From: Diplolepis rosae
Lineage: Eukaryota > Arthropoda > Insecta > Hymenoptera > Diplolepididae
DNA length: 64,000 nucleotides
Direction: 5' to 3'
Assembly: GCA_030998225.1 (NCBI GenBank)
Contig: JAPYXD010000420.1
Location: forward strand, 310,001 to 374,000
Shown one piece after another: positions 1 to 10,526 of this stretch; position 1 is the first letter of the stretch, and each line of letters opens with the position of its first letter. The notes beneath the pieces are model-generated. The model made no database searches, was not told the DNA's origin, and was given only the letters and a program-made list of their open reading frames with translations. The position numbers and the translations under genes were made by a program.

Positions 1-1218
1 AACCCATAACAAGTAATCTGGTGATGTTGGATCTGGCGAACGAGGTGGCCAAGCTACAGGACCGCCTCGACCTATCCACTTTTTGTCAAAAATCTCATTC
101 ATCACTTGTCTTGAACACAGAGCATAATGGGGTGGTGCACCATCGTGTTGCATCCACATGTTCATGCAAACATGCAAGGGCACGTTTTCCATTAATTGAG
201 GCAGCACGTTTTGCAGGAAGTTTGCGTAAACTTGCCGTCAAGCGACCTTCAAAACAATATGGACCAGTGACGTGATCGCCCGACAATGCCACACCAACAA
301 TTAACGGACCACGGATGTTGAAATGGTACATTTCTCATCCATCGGGGATTCCCATTTACCCAATAATTCATAACTAGCGCATATTTTATAAAAGTGGAGA
401 CTAAATTAGATCGGAAGATATTAAATATTTTTGAGCGCGCGACGTGTTTAATCATGTCCAAGTCAACCAAAAGCACATTATGTCTTGAGGAAGTCTAGTT
501 GCGGTTCGACTTGGAAATGATTAAACACATCGCGCGCTCATAAATATTTAATATCTTCCGATCTAATTGAGTCTCCACTTATATTAAATATGCGCTAGTT
601 ATAATGATCAAAAATTTTTTTTTCGGAAATCCCGATATACGTGTTGCTTAATTTATTGAAAAGAAGCTATACAAAATTTGTTATGCAAATCTAAATTCTG
701 AACTCAAAATGGGTGTACGAATTGCAAAAGAGTGTTCCATTTGCGAAGTTAGCTTCATCAGTAAAAAGCACATGACTCAAAAATGAGACAGCTGTGCGCA
801 TTTTTTGACGAATCCAATTGCAGAAATTAACGCTTTTTAGAAAATCATTGCCGTACAAATTCTGATGTTATGACATACGATGCGGGTAGAACTTGTGCTG
901 TTGTAAGATTCTTAATACAGATCGCTGACCAATTCCACTCTTTTTTTCCATTTGCCTGCTGCTCGCAAGTCGATTTAGTGCAGCAAAAGCTAAGACAGCG
1001 GCCGCATTATTTTCATTAATAATTGGTCGATGTTTGACTCGTGTTTGTTTCACTGTACCGAAGCGACAGAATCGGTCAGCTAATCATTTAAAAGCCATGT
1101 GCGATTTTTGTTGCCTATTCGAATAATGAGTCGCATACAAGTCTTGGGCGTTTCTGTAATGTTTACGGCATTCCCCTAGCACCATCAGCATATCAAAATA
1201 TTCTTTAAAATCGTCCAT
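1..1218 (-). pseudogene. Broken Tc1/mariner-superfamily DDE transposase (N-terminal HTH type), truncated by window start
   Basis: Read on the minus strand from an ATG at 1218, the protein starts MDDFKEYFDMLMVLGE and continues into a helix-turn-helix containing GIGQRSVLRILQQHKF (about 868-1053). A catalytic-type motif FTDEANF lies at about 746-766. The core continues at 375-95 with WSVNCWCGIVG, then MYHFNIRGP and SLRKLP fragments, and ends at the window edge in a WIGRGGPVAWPPRSPD block, the usual third-acid region of this insect transposase family. Several frameshifts and stops break the frame, and a 227 bp MITE (373-599) sits in the core. The family (HTH plus DDE, common in ants and true bugs) is known; exact subfamily assignment is inference. 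Not functional. Confidence 0.8.
373..599. mobile_element. Palindromic MITE with TA target duplication
   Basis: Two arms of about 90 bp (373-463 and 508-599) are near-perfect inverted copies, starting ACTAGCGCATAT and ending ATATGCGCTAGT, with a TA on each side and a ~45 bp loop. It interrupts the transposase remnant at 1-1218. One arm recurs alone at 14362-14448. TA flanks fit mobilisation by a Tc1/mariner transposase (inference). Confidence 0.8.
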
Positions 1219-1239
1219 TTTCGCGTTCCGATGCACTTA

Positions 1240-1650
1240 CATTAAAAAATAATGCATAACTAACTGATATGTGAACAGAAAACGCTTACTTTCTGCCGAT
1301 GTCAACAATACCCTATCGATGTGTATTTTCATCGGTATCCTAAGAAATGAAAAAAAATGTACATTATTTTTCGACTATTTTTATACTTTTCGTGACTAGA
1401 ATGAGCTTGTGTTGTAGGTCGCTGAATTCGTCTTAAAATCGGTAATAATTTAATCGAAAGAAAATACATGGTTCCATTTAAAAAAGTGAAGTTGACCTTG
1501 ACGTAGCTTCAGCACCTCCACCCATAAAAAATAGGGTGGCCGAGTATGACGGCCTTCTCTAACACTGAAACTTTTGTCTGAAACATTTTTGGATATGATC
1601 AATAGTTTGATTGCTATCACTCTTTAACACTTTATGTACCTTACCCTGTA
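1240..1650. other. No gene recognised
   Basis: AT-rich upstream flank of the transposase remnant. About 1470-1560 holds a GC-richer patch with GGTGGAGGTGC on the minus strand that looks like a mobile-element end, but I cannot place it in a family. Confidence 0.3.
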
Positions 1651-1654
1651 TAAG

Positions 1655-1912
1655 TTTTAGTTATTAGGTTTATATTTGTGAAAGTGTATATTTAAGTGTA
1701 TTTGCGATTAAAAATATGATTGTCTGTGACTGAATGTTATAAATGTATTGCTATAATCTTCATGTATGTATGTATTGGATGACTAATGGCAGGCTCGAGG
1801 TAAGAATTTTTTTTCATTTAAGAGAACCATACCACTGCCGGTTAAAGTAATACGCCCGATGCTCATTTTACTCAACTATCGTTTGAAGCACATCAAGCGT
1901 CGGTGATATACG
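1655..1912 (-). repeat. Dispersed repeat family REP-1, partial copy
   Basis: Matches, in reverse orientation, the longer copy at 60536-61335: shared blocks include GGCAGGCTCGAGGTAAGAA, a GAGAACCATACCA block and ATGCTCATTTTACTCAACT. Other copies in the window are 26865-27312, 50400-50842, 51971-52255 and 54853-55170. No coding capacity is seen. Confidence 0.75.
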
Positions 1913-2004
1913 AGGTGTGTCCGAAAATTATCCGACCTGCGTTTATATCTTCGAGCCAGATCGCTCGATTAGCTTCTGCGGTGTATGAGCGTAACCAGTA
2001 GTTC

Positions 2005-2267
2005 GTGGAAACAAGAGGACCAGAGAAAGGGAAAGCTGCTATAAAGAAAACTCAGGAAAGGCTGAAACGACAGCAGGATGCGAATATTAAACGTTCAAAC
2101 CCTATCTCCGAAATTGGAGATTTAGTTCTCTTACCCAACGATAGTAAAGGAAATAAATCACAAGAGAATGGTTAGAGCCTTATACTGTCATTAAGAGAAC
2201 AAATGAAGTTGATTATGAAATAATACATAATGTCCACGTTTATACAGTGCATGCTAATCGATTGTAA
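2005..2267 (+). pseudogene. Ty3/gypsy-type integrase C-terminus, remnant
   Basis: Translation gives GDLVLLPNDSKGNK, then after a one-base frameshift REWLEPYTVIKRTNEVDYEI and HANRL followed by TAA at 2265-2267. This is the small beta-barrel end of retrotransposon integrase (hydrophobic GD.VLL, W..PY.V, final H..RL). Upstream pol is gone. The following 230 bp leads to a possible polypurine tract and LTR at 2497, the expected order. One frameshift shows decay. Confidence 0.7.
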
Positions 2268-2496
2268 CCTTATTATGGATAAAAAAAATCTATTATGATG
2301 TATCAGAATATGCTGCCCTAAGAATGATATTACGAATAACATAACGCCTCATGTAGTTACGTATATACCTACCGTACCTCCGCAAGGAAACGAGACAAAT
2401 GTAGAATCTGTAAAACCAATGGTTGAGCATCGCTTAATTAAATTAAGACATAAAAATTAAGTTCTTCCGAGAGTAAGAACGATCTAGCATGGGGGT

Positions 2497-2720
2497 TGTA
2501 ATATGTTCCTTATAGAAGATTTCTTTCCGAAACCTAGTACAGCCTAAAAATAGGAACTTTCCCTCGATTTAGTATAAGACAACTAACTACCTTCCACCAG
2601 TTTCGAGCGGATGCGACCACACTCCAATGCATTCCTAGGACCCATCCTGCATCCTCGACAGGCCCCTACGGTAAGACCCCTTGTAACTCATTGTAACCAA
2701 CCTAAGAATAAAAGTTTAAA
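2497..2720 (+). mobile_element. Possible 3' LTR of the gypsy-type remnant
   Basis: A purine run ATGGGGGT ends at 2496 and is followed by TGTAATATGTTCC, the expected polypurine tract plus TG start of an LTR, about 230 bp after the integrase stop. AATAAA occurs near 2706. The right end is not defined and no partner LTR is in the window. Confidence 0.45.
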
Positions 2721-2959
2721 TCTACAGATACGCAAAAAAATAAGTTTGCATACTTTTATTTCATCCCAAATCAAGGTGACTAGAAGTGACTAGACTAAAA
2801 CAGGATTTGTCATAAAAGAGTTAGATGAGAAAGTTACTTTTTTGCACTAAATTGACTATAGTTTCTATACCTGCAAAGTATCAAAACATTCAGATGGAAT
2901 GGAAATAAAAATTCTTATTGCATTGCATTTGGATAGGACTGAAATCATAAAGGAATTTA

Positions 2960-3140
2960 TTGTCGAATTCCATAAATCCGTACACCTTTCAATGAAAGCT
3001 TCTAAAAAAGTTGCCAGATTCTTATTCACTAGTCATATCCAAAAGTTATCGATTATTAAATATAATAACTTGGAACATTGATATAATGAAAATTCAACAC
3101 GTTCTTCAAATTAAAATTACTTTCATTCGTTCTTGCGTGA
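2960..3140 (+). repeat. Dispersed repeat shared with 25475-25556 and 55735-55860
   Basis: The block around GTACACCTTTCAATGAAAGC (2980-3055) is present in reverse at 25475-25556. The following block with GAAAATTCAACAC and TGCGTGAATAGATAT (3078-3135) recurs at 55735-55860 with a 30 bp insertion there. A short AT ORF over 2899-3081 is not credible coding. Confidence 0.65.
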
Positions 3141-3174
3141 ATAGATATACTAGTGTGGGCAAAAACTAGGGTGA

Positions 3175-3250
3175 ATTATGTTATAAAATATATTATATTT
3201 ACATATTATATTATATATACATATTATATATATACATATTATGTTATAAA
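3175..3250. repeat. TATACATATTA simple-sequence repeat
   Basis: Alternating ATATTATA/TATACATA units directly beside the C-terminal end of the mariner remnant. Confidence 0.8.
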
Positions 3251-3257
3251 TCTTTAT

Positions 3258-3936
3258 TCATTTAGCCGAATCAATTTCATCCCCTTCAAAGTAGTCCCTT
3301 CCCGATATAATGCCCTTATGCCAACGTTTTTTCCAATCGTCGAAACACTCGTTAAATTCGATTTCCGGAATTGCCTTCAAAGCCTTCTTCGATTCGGCTT
3401 GTATCTTTTCAATTGTGTCAAAACGGTGTCCACTGAGTGGTCTTTTGAGTTTGGGGAATAGCCAGAAGTCACACGGAGCCAAATCAGGTGAATATGGTGG
3501 TTGTGGAACGATATGCGTTGAGTTTTTGGCGTAATAGTCACGAAGAACGAGTGCAGTGTGGAACGGCGCATTATCGTGATGCGAAAACCACTAGTTTTCT
3601 GCCCAAAATATCTTTTGAAACGATGTTGAGTAATCCTATTGAAATGCCAGTAGTGTCAGCAAGGTCTCTAATTATCGATCAACGATTTTTGTTCACTAAT
3701 TCTTTGATTTGATTGACGTGTTGCTCGTCAGTTGATTTTGATGGTTATCCAGGGCGTCTCAAGTCATCAACACGTTCTCTGCCTTCTTTGAAGTCTTTGT
3801 ACCACTTATAAACATTTTTCTACGACATGGTCAAATAACCGAAGGCCTGCTGCAATATTCTGAACGTTTCCGCAACTGAAATTTCATTTTACAAATAAAA
3901 TTTAATGGCACTTCTTTGCCCAACGAATTCAGACAT
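3258..3936 (-). pseudogene. Mariner (DD34D) transposase, internally deleted and degenerate
   Basis: Minus-strand start at 3936 (MSEFVGQRSAIKFYL then TAA), followed by HTH/linker pieces QIKELVNKNR and IRDLADTTGISIG. After a central deletion the C-terminal core is present: HHDNAPFHTALVLRDYYA and YSPDLAPCDFWLFPKLK, carrying the second and third acids with mariner-type spacing, and a normal C-terminal tail ending at 3258. The segment with the first catalytic Asp is missing, and there are several stops (positions equivalent to RRPG*, NR*). Possible ends are near 3153 (GTGGGCAAAA) and 4070 (TTTGCCCGAA, inverted). Dead element. Confidence 0.8.
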
Positions 3937-4111
3937 GGTAAAAATCGAAAAAATCACTTTTAGTCGTTTTGAAAACACAAGCGTAACTATGTAACAAATG
4001 ATGACATTGACATGAAATTTGGCACAGATGTCAATAACAGCAGGACCAACATGAAAATAAAAGGGTTTGCCCGAATTGGATAGCCCGCGAAATTTAAATA
4101 AAAAATTCATC

Positions 4112-4450
4112 TTAGTTTTTTCCCACAGTAGTAGTTGGTTTTTTTTTGGGACAGCTGAGTCCGCTCGAGACGCAGGACCGCGGGTGCAGGCCCCGATGCA
4201 AATTTTGCTGGCCCTCGTTCCTGCTGCGCTCCGCACACCCATCGAGCTCCCTCGTCTTCATCACCAGGGTGACGAATGACTCCACAAGCATCCATATTTG
4301 TTCAGGCTGGAGCATGAGAGAGACCATCGCGTCAGGATTGAATTGTGCGCCCACTGCCTGACCGACAGCTTCCTTTACCACGCCCCACCTGGCACAGACA
4401 AAAAGTTTGTGCTCTGCGTTTTCCACAAGGGATCCGCAGTAGCGACACGA
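4112..4450 (-). pseudogene. R1-clade non-LTR retrotransposon, ORF2 C-terminal end
   Basis: The minus-strand frame contains ESCRYCGSLVENAEHKLFVC followed by ARWGVVKEAVG, the Cys/His module (C..C...H....C) that closes R1/jockey-type ORF2 after the reverse transcriptase. The frame runs on through MVSLMLQPEQIW to PKKKPTTT. The piece just upstream in the element lies at 5575-6050; a Mutator-like element sits between the two. Confidence 0.75.
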
Positions 4451-5578
4451 CTCTAGTCTGGAATTTTGAAAAAATCGATTTTTTCCCCCATATTTTTAAA
4501 GAATAGACCTTAAAGAATATTCCCTCCAAAGGAATTTAAAAAATTTTAATTATTTACGGAGTTATAGCTATTTTAGTGATGCAGCGCGCGAACTGGTGTA
4601 AGTGGCAAAAAGCAGTGGCTGAGGGTACAGTAGATGACTTTGTTCATGAAAACCCCCCTCTGAATGACAAAATATTAGAAGCAATCAAGCCGATATACGA
4701 AAGTTTATCCGATGAAAATTTGCTGCACCGTTGTTTGGGCTCGGAAACCCAAAATAACAATGAATCGCTGAATTCATTGATTTGGACTTTTGCGCCGAAA
4801 CACATTCATGCAGGAAAGAAGACAATTGAAGTTGCAAATTATTTACCAGTTTGCATTTTCAATGAAGGCTTTTTACCAATTTTGAAAATAATGGGCGTCA
4901 TGGGAATTACAATTGGTCCAGAAGCCCATTCGTTCGCTGGCAAACGGGACGAAACTCGGATACGCCGCTCCGAAGTTCGAGCTTCTGATGCTTCTAAGGC
5001 AGCTAGAACTGCTCGTCTAGCAGAAAGAAGCGAAGAAGAAGATCTATTTGAACAAGAGGAAGGTCCAATGTATGGAGCAGGAATCGCCGATTAACGAAAT
5101 GTGAGTAAAAACTGCCTGCAACTTTTCTCAAATCTTTAAACGCGTTTTTCTCGAAACTACTTTTTCCAACACGTTTGACATGATTTCTCAAGTTCTAATG
5201 AACCGACTAACTTGAGATTTGGCGTGGACCTTCTTTATATATCCCTCTATCGTTCGAAGTAGGATTATGTGAAAATTTTGATTTTTACCATTTTAAACAA
5301 ATTTTTAACTTTATAAAATCATTAAGAATCTATTTTATTTTTTTTCAGATCACCAGAAGGGTTGGAATCGTGTCAATATGGACGCACCCTTTTTTTCACC
5401 CCCGCCACTTCACCAGCCTGTAACTTTGTCAATTTTCAAATTTTTTAATATTTAATTTTTTTTTGTATTGTTAAAATATTAATAAATATCTCATATAAAA
5501 ATGGATGGTAAAAATATTTTTCGTTTTTTTTTTATAGAATTTAAAAAACATCCAAAATTTGTAAATCTAGACTAGAAT
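4451..5578 (+). mobile_element. Mutator/PHANTOM-like DNA element, internally reduced, nested in R1
   Basis: Flanked by imperfect inverted ends, CTCTAGTCTGGAATTTTG at the left and, inverted, TTCTAGTCTAGATTT at the right. It splits the R1 remnant (4112-4450 and 5575-6050). It holds one ORF (4579-5094), a donor-like GTGAGT at 5101 and an acceptor-like T-rich CAG at 5350. No clear target-site duplication was found, so the exact borders are approximate. Confidence 0.5.
4579..5094 (+). CDS. C-terminal part of a Mutator-like (PHANTOM-type) transposase
   Basis: 171 codons from ATG 4579, the first in-frame ATG; the frame is open to TAA at 5092-5094. Recognised by the block LSDENLLHRCLGSETQNNNE followed by SLNSLIWTFAPKH and IGPEAHSFAGKRD, and a basic then acidic tail ending EGPMYGAGIAD. 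This architecture (RCL.G.TQN.NES.N..IW...PK) is shared by many insect and cnidarian proteins that carry a Mutator-like transposase domain upstream. Only the C-terminal third is present; the catalytic DDE half and zinc finger are absent, so it cannot be active alone. No internal stop, so this copy may be recent or the segment was a single exon. Family name is from memory of the motif. Confidence 0.65.
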   Translation: MQRANWCKWQKAVAEGTVDDFVHENPPLNDKILEAIKPIYESLSDENLLHRCLGSETQNNNESLNSLIWTFAPKHIHAGKKTIEVANYLPVCIFNEGFLPILKIMGVMGITIGPEAHSFAGKRDETRIRRSEVRASDASKAARTARLAERSEEEDLFEQEEGPMYGAGIAD

Positions 5579-6050
5579 ACCCCCATGGCCCAGGATGAGA
5601 ATGTGTGTTTATCTCCCGGATTGGTCACCATGACATCTCGCCTGCCACTTCTCGAGGAGTCTGCGCCTTCCATCCTTGCGGATAGCCTCCTTCGCGCGAG
5701 CGATTTCCTGCAGGTTGCTTAAGCATGTAAGCTCCTTACGGAGCTGAAAGATCTCTTTCCTTTCCTCCGCCAATAAGTCTATTGGTGGGACGTTCGCCAG
5801 GACCAGCACAGCGCTCATCGACACAGTTCGGCATGCTGAGACAATTCTCAGCACCACACCTCTCTGTGCCGAGAACAGATTCTTCTGGATAGCATTGTTA
5901 AGGTTGTTAAGGGCACTTATCCAGACTGGAGCTGCTTAAAGCAGCTTCGAATTTACCACGCTTGCCACTAGCCTTCTCTTAGCTTCCCTAGGACCACCAA
6001 TGTTGGTCATGAGCCGAGTCCGAGCGGGACGTGATACAACTTTGATCGGA
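5575..6050 (-). pseudogene. R1-clade non-LTR retrotransposon, reverse transcriptase thumb region
   Basis: Minus strand reads MVLRIVSACRTVSMSAVLVL, then ANVPPIDLLAEERKEIF and a WQARCHGDQSGR end followed by TGA. The pattern RIVSAYRTVS..A..V....PPI.LL..ER is the region after the polymerase core in R1-type ORF2. It continues at 4450 downward in ESCRYCG, so both are one copy. Frame breaks above 5857 (around TTTAAAGCAGC) and the 5' part is missing. Confidence 0.75.
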
Positions 6051-6295
6051 AGTTGAGTAAAATTTTGATCTGTTAAGTTTTACCGTGATTTAATTAAAGA
6101 AATAACACTTTTTTACGATATTTCGGGAAAAATCTGCCGGAAATAAACATCTAAAAGATCCTGTAAAATTTTTTAAGGATTTAAACACTTCACAAATAGA
6201 ATTTCAGTAAAATTTGGTGCCTATAAATGTTTAAAATTTGAATCAATATATATTTTCCCATTCAAATTTCCTTACCTTTTACCAATTTTGTAGGT

Positions 6296-6735
6296 GAGGC
6301 AAAGCCGAGACGAAGCCGAGGCACGATCAGTCCTGCGAGCATTTTAAGCGAGTCTCGTAATTACCCGAATTGTGTGCATTGGCACATATTTTATTTCATG
6401 TGACTTCGGTGCGTATACGAGTTTTTATGCGTACACTCGAATCTAATCTAGTATTCAACATGATTCTCGTCCATTGCACTTGATATTTCGTGACTAGTTC
6501 CGGGCATTTTGATTTTCTCGATCTTGTTTAGTAGTAACGTATTGTAATAGAGCATGCGGAGTTCAAATGTACAAGGCTTTGTCAATACGGTGCCAGCGCT
6601 GTACGAAGAGAAAGAAGAATAAGAAGAAGATTACGCGCCGCTGTATGGTTATAGGCACATGCGCAGTTTAATTTTTACATTACATTCCATTGTATCGTAA
6701 TACACAACATTATGCCACTCTCAACTGTAGCGTAA
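6296..6735 (+). repeat. Dispersed repeat with GAAGCCGAGGC motif, copy 1
   Basis: Shares CAGTCCTGCGAGCATTTTAA and AGTCTCGTAATTACCCGAA with 34355-34665, and the GCCGAGRCGAAGCCGAGGC opening with 23630-23745. The far end (CGTAATACACAACATT, 6696) also matches 34592. The 34 kb copy shows terminal inverted repeats, so this is probably an old DNA element with an insertion. Confidence 0.7.
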
Positions 6736-7941
6736 GTGGGAAGGGGAGTGGTTAAGTGCCCTTTTTTATTTCATGTATGGATAGATTAGACTCCTCTCGA
6801 TCGACAAGTCCTCTGCCATTTTGAGTCTTACCGTATTAAATTTTGAATTATCACGTCTCGAAATATGGAATTTTAACATGGGCTCTTATGAGAAGTCATT
6901 TCTGGAGCTCATAATATCACGAATTTGCGAAAAATATAATGGCGGTGGCGTTGCGGAAAACTATGGAACCGTTGGGAAATTTCATAAGAATATTAATTTT
7001 TCTTTGAAAATCGTATCTTACCGCATATCTCGGAAAGTTATTACGAAATAAACACCAGAATACAAGGATAAAAAGGAAGTGGAATCCATATTTCCGCTCT
7101 GCTGACAATACCACTATAATTGTCATCTCGCCGGATGAGTCCGCGATTGGATCCCGAGTGATTGGCGCAGTGCGATGATTGCCGAAGTTCACCGAAAGAA
7201 ATACTCCGAGAGTCAAATAAAGATTTTGAATAAATGGAAAACACTTTTTTCTTACAATAGTTATAGGTATTAATAGTAAATTATAACGGAAAAAATTTTT
7301 CCGCACAATGTTCGGAATTTTGCACAGCGCTCGAAACATTTTCGAAAAATTGTTATAGTTGTTCATTTGATCGCTACGGGACTACCTTGATTACAAGATT
7401 TTGATTTTTTGTGAATAAACTACTTGATTCATGAAATACCTCAACTCTATAGAGCATTTTTATATTTTGAATTCAAAATCTGTGCTCAGACCACAAAAAA
7501 GTAAAATAAAGATACTTTCACCATGAACCTAAGAATGAAGGATTAAAACTTATTATATCATATGTTTATCCCTTCTTAATGTAAAATATTTTGCACGTGA
7601 TTCTCTGATTCGATATTTTTTAAATGAATGAACATTAATACACGTGAATTGAACTTCCATTATACATTCCAAATTCATTCAGATTTTTGCCGTCTCAAAT
7701 ATTCTATTCTACTACATTAATTTACTATGAATATTATATTGCAAAAACAAGCAGCGAAGCGCTGAACTCATACTAGTTATTACGTTGCTTAATATACTGT
7801 GATGGATATTTGAATTTCGCCCCCGGCATTGTTCTTGTGTGTACCGTTAAGGAGAAGCAGTTTTGCAGTCACACTCTCCACACGGAAAACGAAAACTCGG
7901 CACTTCGCTCGCTCGCGACAGTGGCGTCAGGCGCCCAGGGT
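6736..7941. other. No gene recognised
   Basis: Contains overlapping opposite-strand ORFs (6821-7051 plus, 6917-7366 minus) with no recognisable motif; a GC-richer patch at 7110-7190 does not extend a frame. I treat it as unassigned DNA. Confidence 0.4.
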
Positions 7942-8719
7942 GTGCAAGAAGAACTTGTACATACATTAGAAGTGACTTAAAAAGCAATTTCACATCATTT
8001 AAAATCATTGGATATGGTACAAAAACAAGGAAATTGGGTTCCATATGAACTGAAGCCAAGAAACGTTGAACGCCGATTTTCCACAAGTGAAATGCTGCTT
8101 GTCAGGCATAAACGAAAGGCTTTTCTGCACCGTATAGTCACTGGTGATGAAAAATGGATTCACTATGATAACCTGAAAAGGAAGAAATCATTAGGACCAC
8201 CTGGCCATGCTTCAAGATCTACAGCTAAGCCAAATATTCATGGGATAAAACTCTTGTTGTGTATTTGGTGGGATCAGCTTGGTGTCGTGTATTATGAGTT
8301 ACTCAAACCGAACGAAACAATTACTGGGGCTGTTTACTGAACACAATTGATGAGATTGAGTTGAGCACTCAAGGAAAAGCGCGCCCACTGCTACTTCAGA
8401 AACGACAAAGTTATTCTCCTGCATGATAATGCTCGTCCACATGTTGCTGCGCCGATCAAAACCTATTTGGAAACACTCAAGTGGGGAGTTTTACCCCACC
8501 CGCCATGTTGACCAGACATTGCTCCTTCTGATTTCCACTTATTTTGATCGATGACGCATGGCCTGTCTGAATCAGCACTTTACATCATATGAAACTACCA
8601 AAAATTGGGTCGATTCGTGGATCGCCTTAAAAGATGAAGCATTCTTCCGACCTAGTATCCGTATGCTGCCAGAAAGATGGGAAAAAGTAGTGGCAAGCGA
8701 TAGACAATACTTCGAATGA
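7942..8719 (+). pseudogene. Mariner (DD34D) transposase, N-terminally truncated
   Basis: Reads VQEELVHTLEVT then a stop, KAISHHLKSLDMVQKQGNWV, and the catalytic core: VTGDEKWIHYDN (first Asp), STAKPNIHG, LLCIWWDQLGVVYYELLKP, then after TGA at 8338-8340 the second-acid block LHDNARPHVAAP and the third-acid block HPPC followed by TGA and PDIAPSDFHL. Ends WEKVVASDRQYFE with TGA at 8719. The N-terminal HTH is missing. Downstream, 8775-8798 is a mariner end (CGGAAACTTATTTGTACACC) followed by TA. The same lineage is present at 24097-24719 and 41069-41830. Confidence 0.85.
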
Positions 8720-8774
8720 AACATCAGGTTCCGTTCTTTCACAATAAATGCCCACTTTTTGATAAAAAAAAACA

Positions 8775-8800
8775 GCGGAAACTTATTTGTACACCTGATA
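8775..8800 (+). repeat. Mariner 3' terminal inverted repeat plus TA
   Basis: GCGGAAACTTATTTGTACAC followed by CTGA and TA; the reverse complement opens the copy at 41069 and closely matches both ends of the deleted copy at 24097-24719. Confidence 0.75.
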
Positions 8801-8977
8801 CATAGGAAACGCACGTATTTCAAAAGGACGACAGAGATGATTGTACACTTCGAATTTAAAAAAAAAATACATTATTTTAATTTATAAATCGAAAATGGTT
8901 AATAAAGACGTATAGCTTTTATACTTTTTGAAAAATATCCCAGAAACATTATTTGATGTTTGCAAAAATCCCTCGTA

Positions 8978-9190
8978 TTATTATTATTATTGAGCACTTC
9001 ATTTAATTTTAAGTACACACTAACTCACTATTACACACACTCACTTAACATATAATTACTCGTTTAAACGACACTAAAATTGTTCTCAATGCTGCGGGTT
9101 CGAACCCTCCCTCTATTTGTCACTAACACATTACATAACTAACGTCTAAGCCTATCGACTACGCACGCATAGAGTACAAACGTGAAAATA
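8978..9190 (-). mobile_element. Probable tRNA-derived SINE
   Basis: On the minus strand an A-box-like GTAGTCGATAGGCTTAG (near 9150-9166) is followed by a good B-box, GGTTCGAACCC (9103-9113), and about 110 bp later the sequence ends in an (AAT)n tail (8978-8996). Head with RNA polymerase III boxes plus simple-repeat tail is the SINE layout. The A-to-B distance is longer than in a true tRNA and no cloverleaf forms. No second copy is in the window to prove mobility. Confidence 0.4.
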
Positions 9191-9860
9191 GCGCTTGTAA
9201 GATGCAATTAATGCAGGGCCGAGTAACAAGTGTATGTTATTCGTTTAATCCGGAATTTCTGAATTTTATGTCAATTAATAATTTAAAGAATTTGAAACCT
9301 TTCTGTGGAAGAAAAGACGCTTTCGACTGCGCTGGGAGGTGATTCTCCAATAATGTAGGCAGTGGCAGAAATTTCAAACTCAACTAATTAATTTGAAACC
9401 AATTAATAATTCTCAGGTTTTAATTTTTAAGAAATTTGATTACTAAAATAAATTTCTATAATATAAAATATGTTTGATAGAAGCAGATCTAATTTTTAAT
9501 TAAAGAATATTACATAATACAAAATCTGAGTATTTCTTAATTCCAAAGGAACTGATAAGACTTTCAAATCAGGAAAATTATCTTATAAAAAAATCTGATA
9601 ACTCGGTAACTCAATAAATTGTCTTCATTTTAGTATTAATTTGTATTAGATGAGTTTTAGCTTATTACCTTCCAACAAGACCTTCTGGAATGCTTTTTTT
9701 ATATGGATACTCTCACTATGATGATGTAATGCGGCCAAATTAGGAGAAAAAAATTTTGGCTTTTGCAAAGTTTCAGGGCCAGTAATCGATTTGCGGTAAA
9801 TAACTTTCGAAGTTCTAGTGGCTCACCCAGTAGAACTTTTGCCTTTTATGCGAAAAGCAG
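9191..9860. other. No gene recognised
   Basis: AT-rich DNA with stops in all frames every few dozen codons; no repeat partner noticed in the window. Confidence 0.4.
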
Positions 9861-9869
9861 CGGGTTCGT

Positions 9870-10160
9870 AATCTGTGGAAAAAATTCCAATTTGTGCCAG
9901 AAATATTTCATGTCGATGTAGAAAAATTTCCGATTTTTTGCGGAAACTGAATTTTCTATTCGTATCCGAAAAAAAGCCGGAAATCGTGATACAATTCGGA
10001 TTCTGTGGGAAAAAATGCCAATCTGTGTTAGAAATATTTCATGCCGATGTAGAAAAATTTCCGATTTCTTGTGGAAACTGAATTTTCTATTCATATTTGA
10101 GAAAAAGCCAGAAAATCGTGATAAAATTCAGATTCTGTGTGAAAAATATCCCAGCTTATC
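9870..10160. repeat. Tandem repeat, ~132 bp unit, two units plus a start
   Basis: GAAATATTTCATG.CGATGTAG (9900 and 10030) and GGAAACTGAATTTTCTATTC (9941 and 10072) recur at a 131-132 bp distance, and a third start (AGATTCTGTGTGAAAAA) lies at 10130. The plus-strand ORFs here are repeat translations. Confidence 0.85.
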
Positions 10161-10256
10161 TAGGAAAAATATCTTATATGTTAGGAGAACTACTAAATCT
10201 CCAAACCTTTGTGGCATTTTTCTTCCACCAAGAAAAATGTTTACTTTGAATAACTA

Positions 10257-10515
10257 ATAATTGGTCATCATCCCAAATAAAAGAATGTAGTTCGTTTTTG
10301 CGTCAACTAAGTCTTCGTAGTTGGTGCCACTATGTCTTCGTAATTAGCGCAATGACATCTTCGTTGTTAGACTGAGAATAGTTTTTAGTTCGAATAACTA
10401 AGTATTGGTCATCATCCTAATTAAAAGAATGTAGTTCGTTGTGGCGTCAACTAAGTCTTTGTAATTGGCGCCACTATATCTTCGTAGTTAGCGCAACGAG
10501 ATCTTCGTTGTTATC
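10257..10515. repeat. Tandem repeat, ~145 bp unit with internal TCTTCGTAGTTRG subrepeats
   Basis: ATTGGTCATCATCC at about 10259 and 10404 starts two copies. Inside each, TCTTCGTAGTTGG, TCTTCGTAATTAGCGC and TCTTCGTTGTTA repeat about every 25 bp. Confidence 0.85.
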
Positions 10516-10526
10516 ATAACTACAAT

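Noticed and set aside
6917..7366. 149-codon minus-strand ORF
   Set aside because: Biased to hydrophobic residues from AT-rich DNA, overlapped by plus ORFs, no domain or splice context.
9090..9125. True tRNA from GGTTCGAACCC
   Set aside because: No cloverleaf; A-to-B box distance too long; a SINE head is the better reading.
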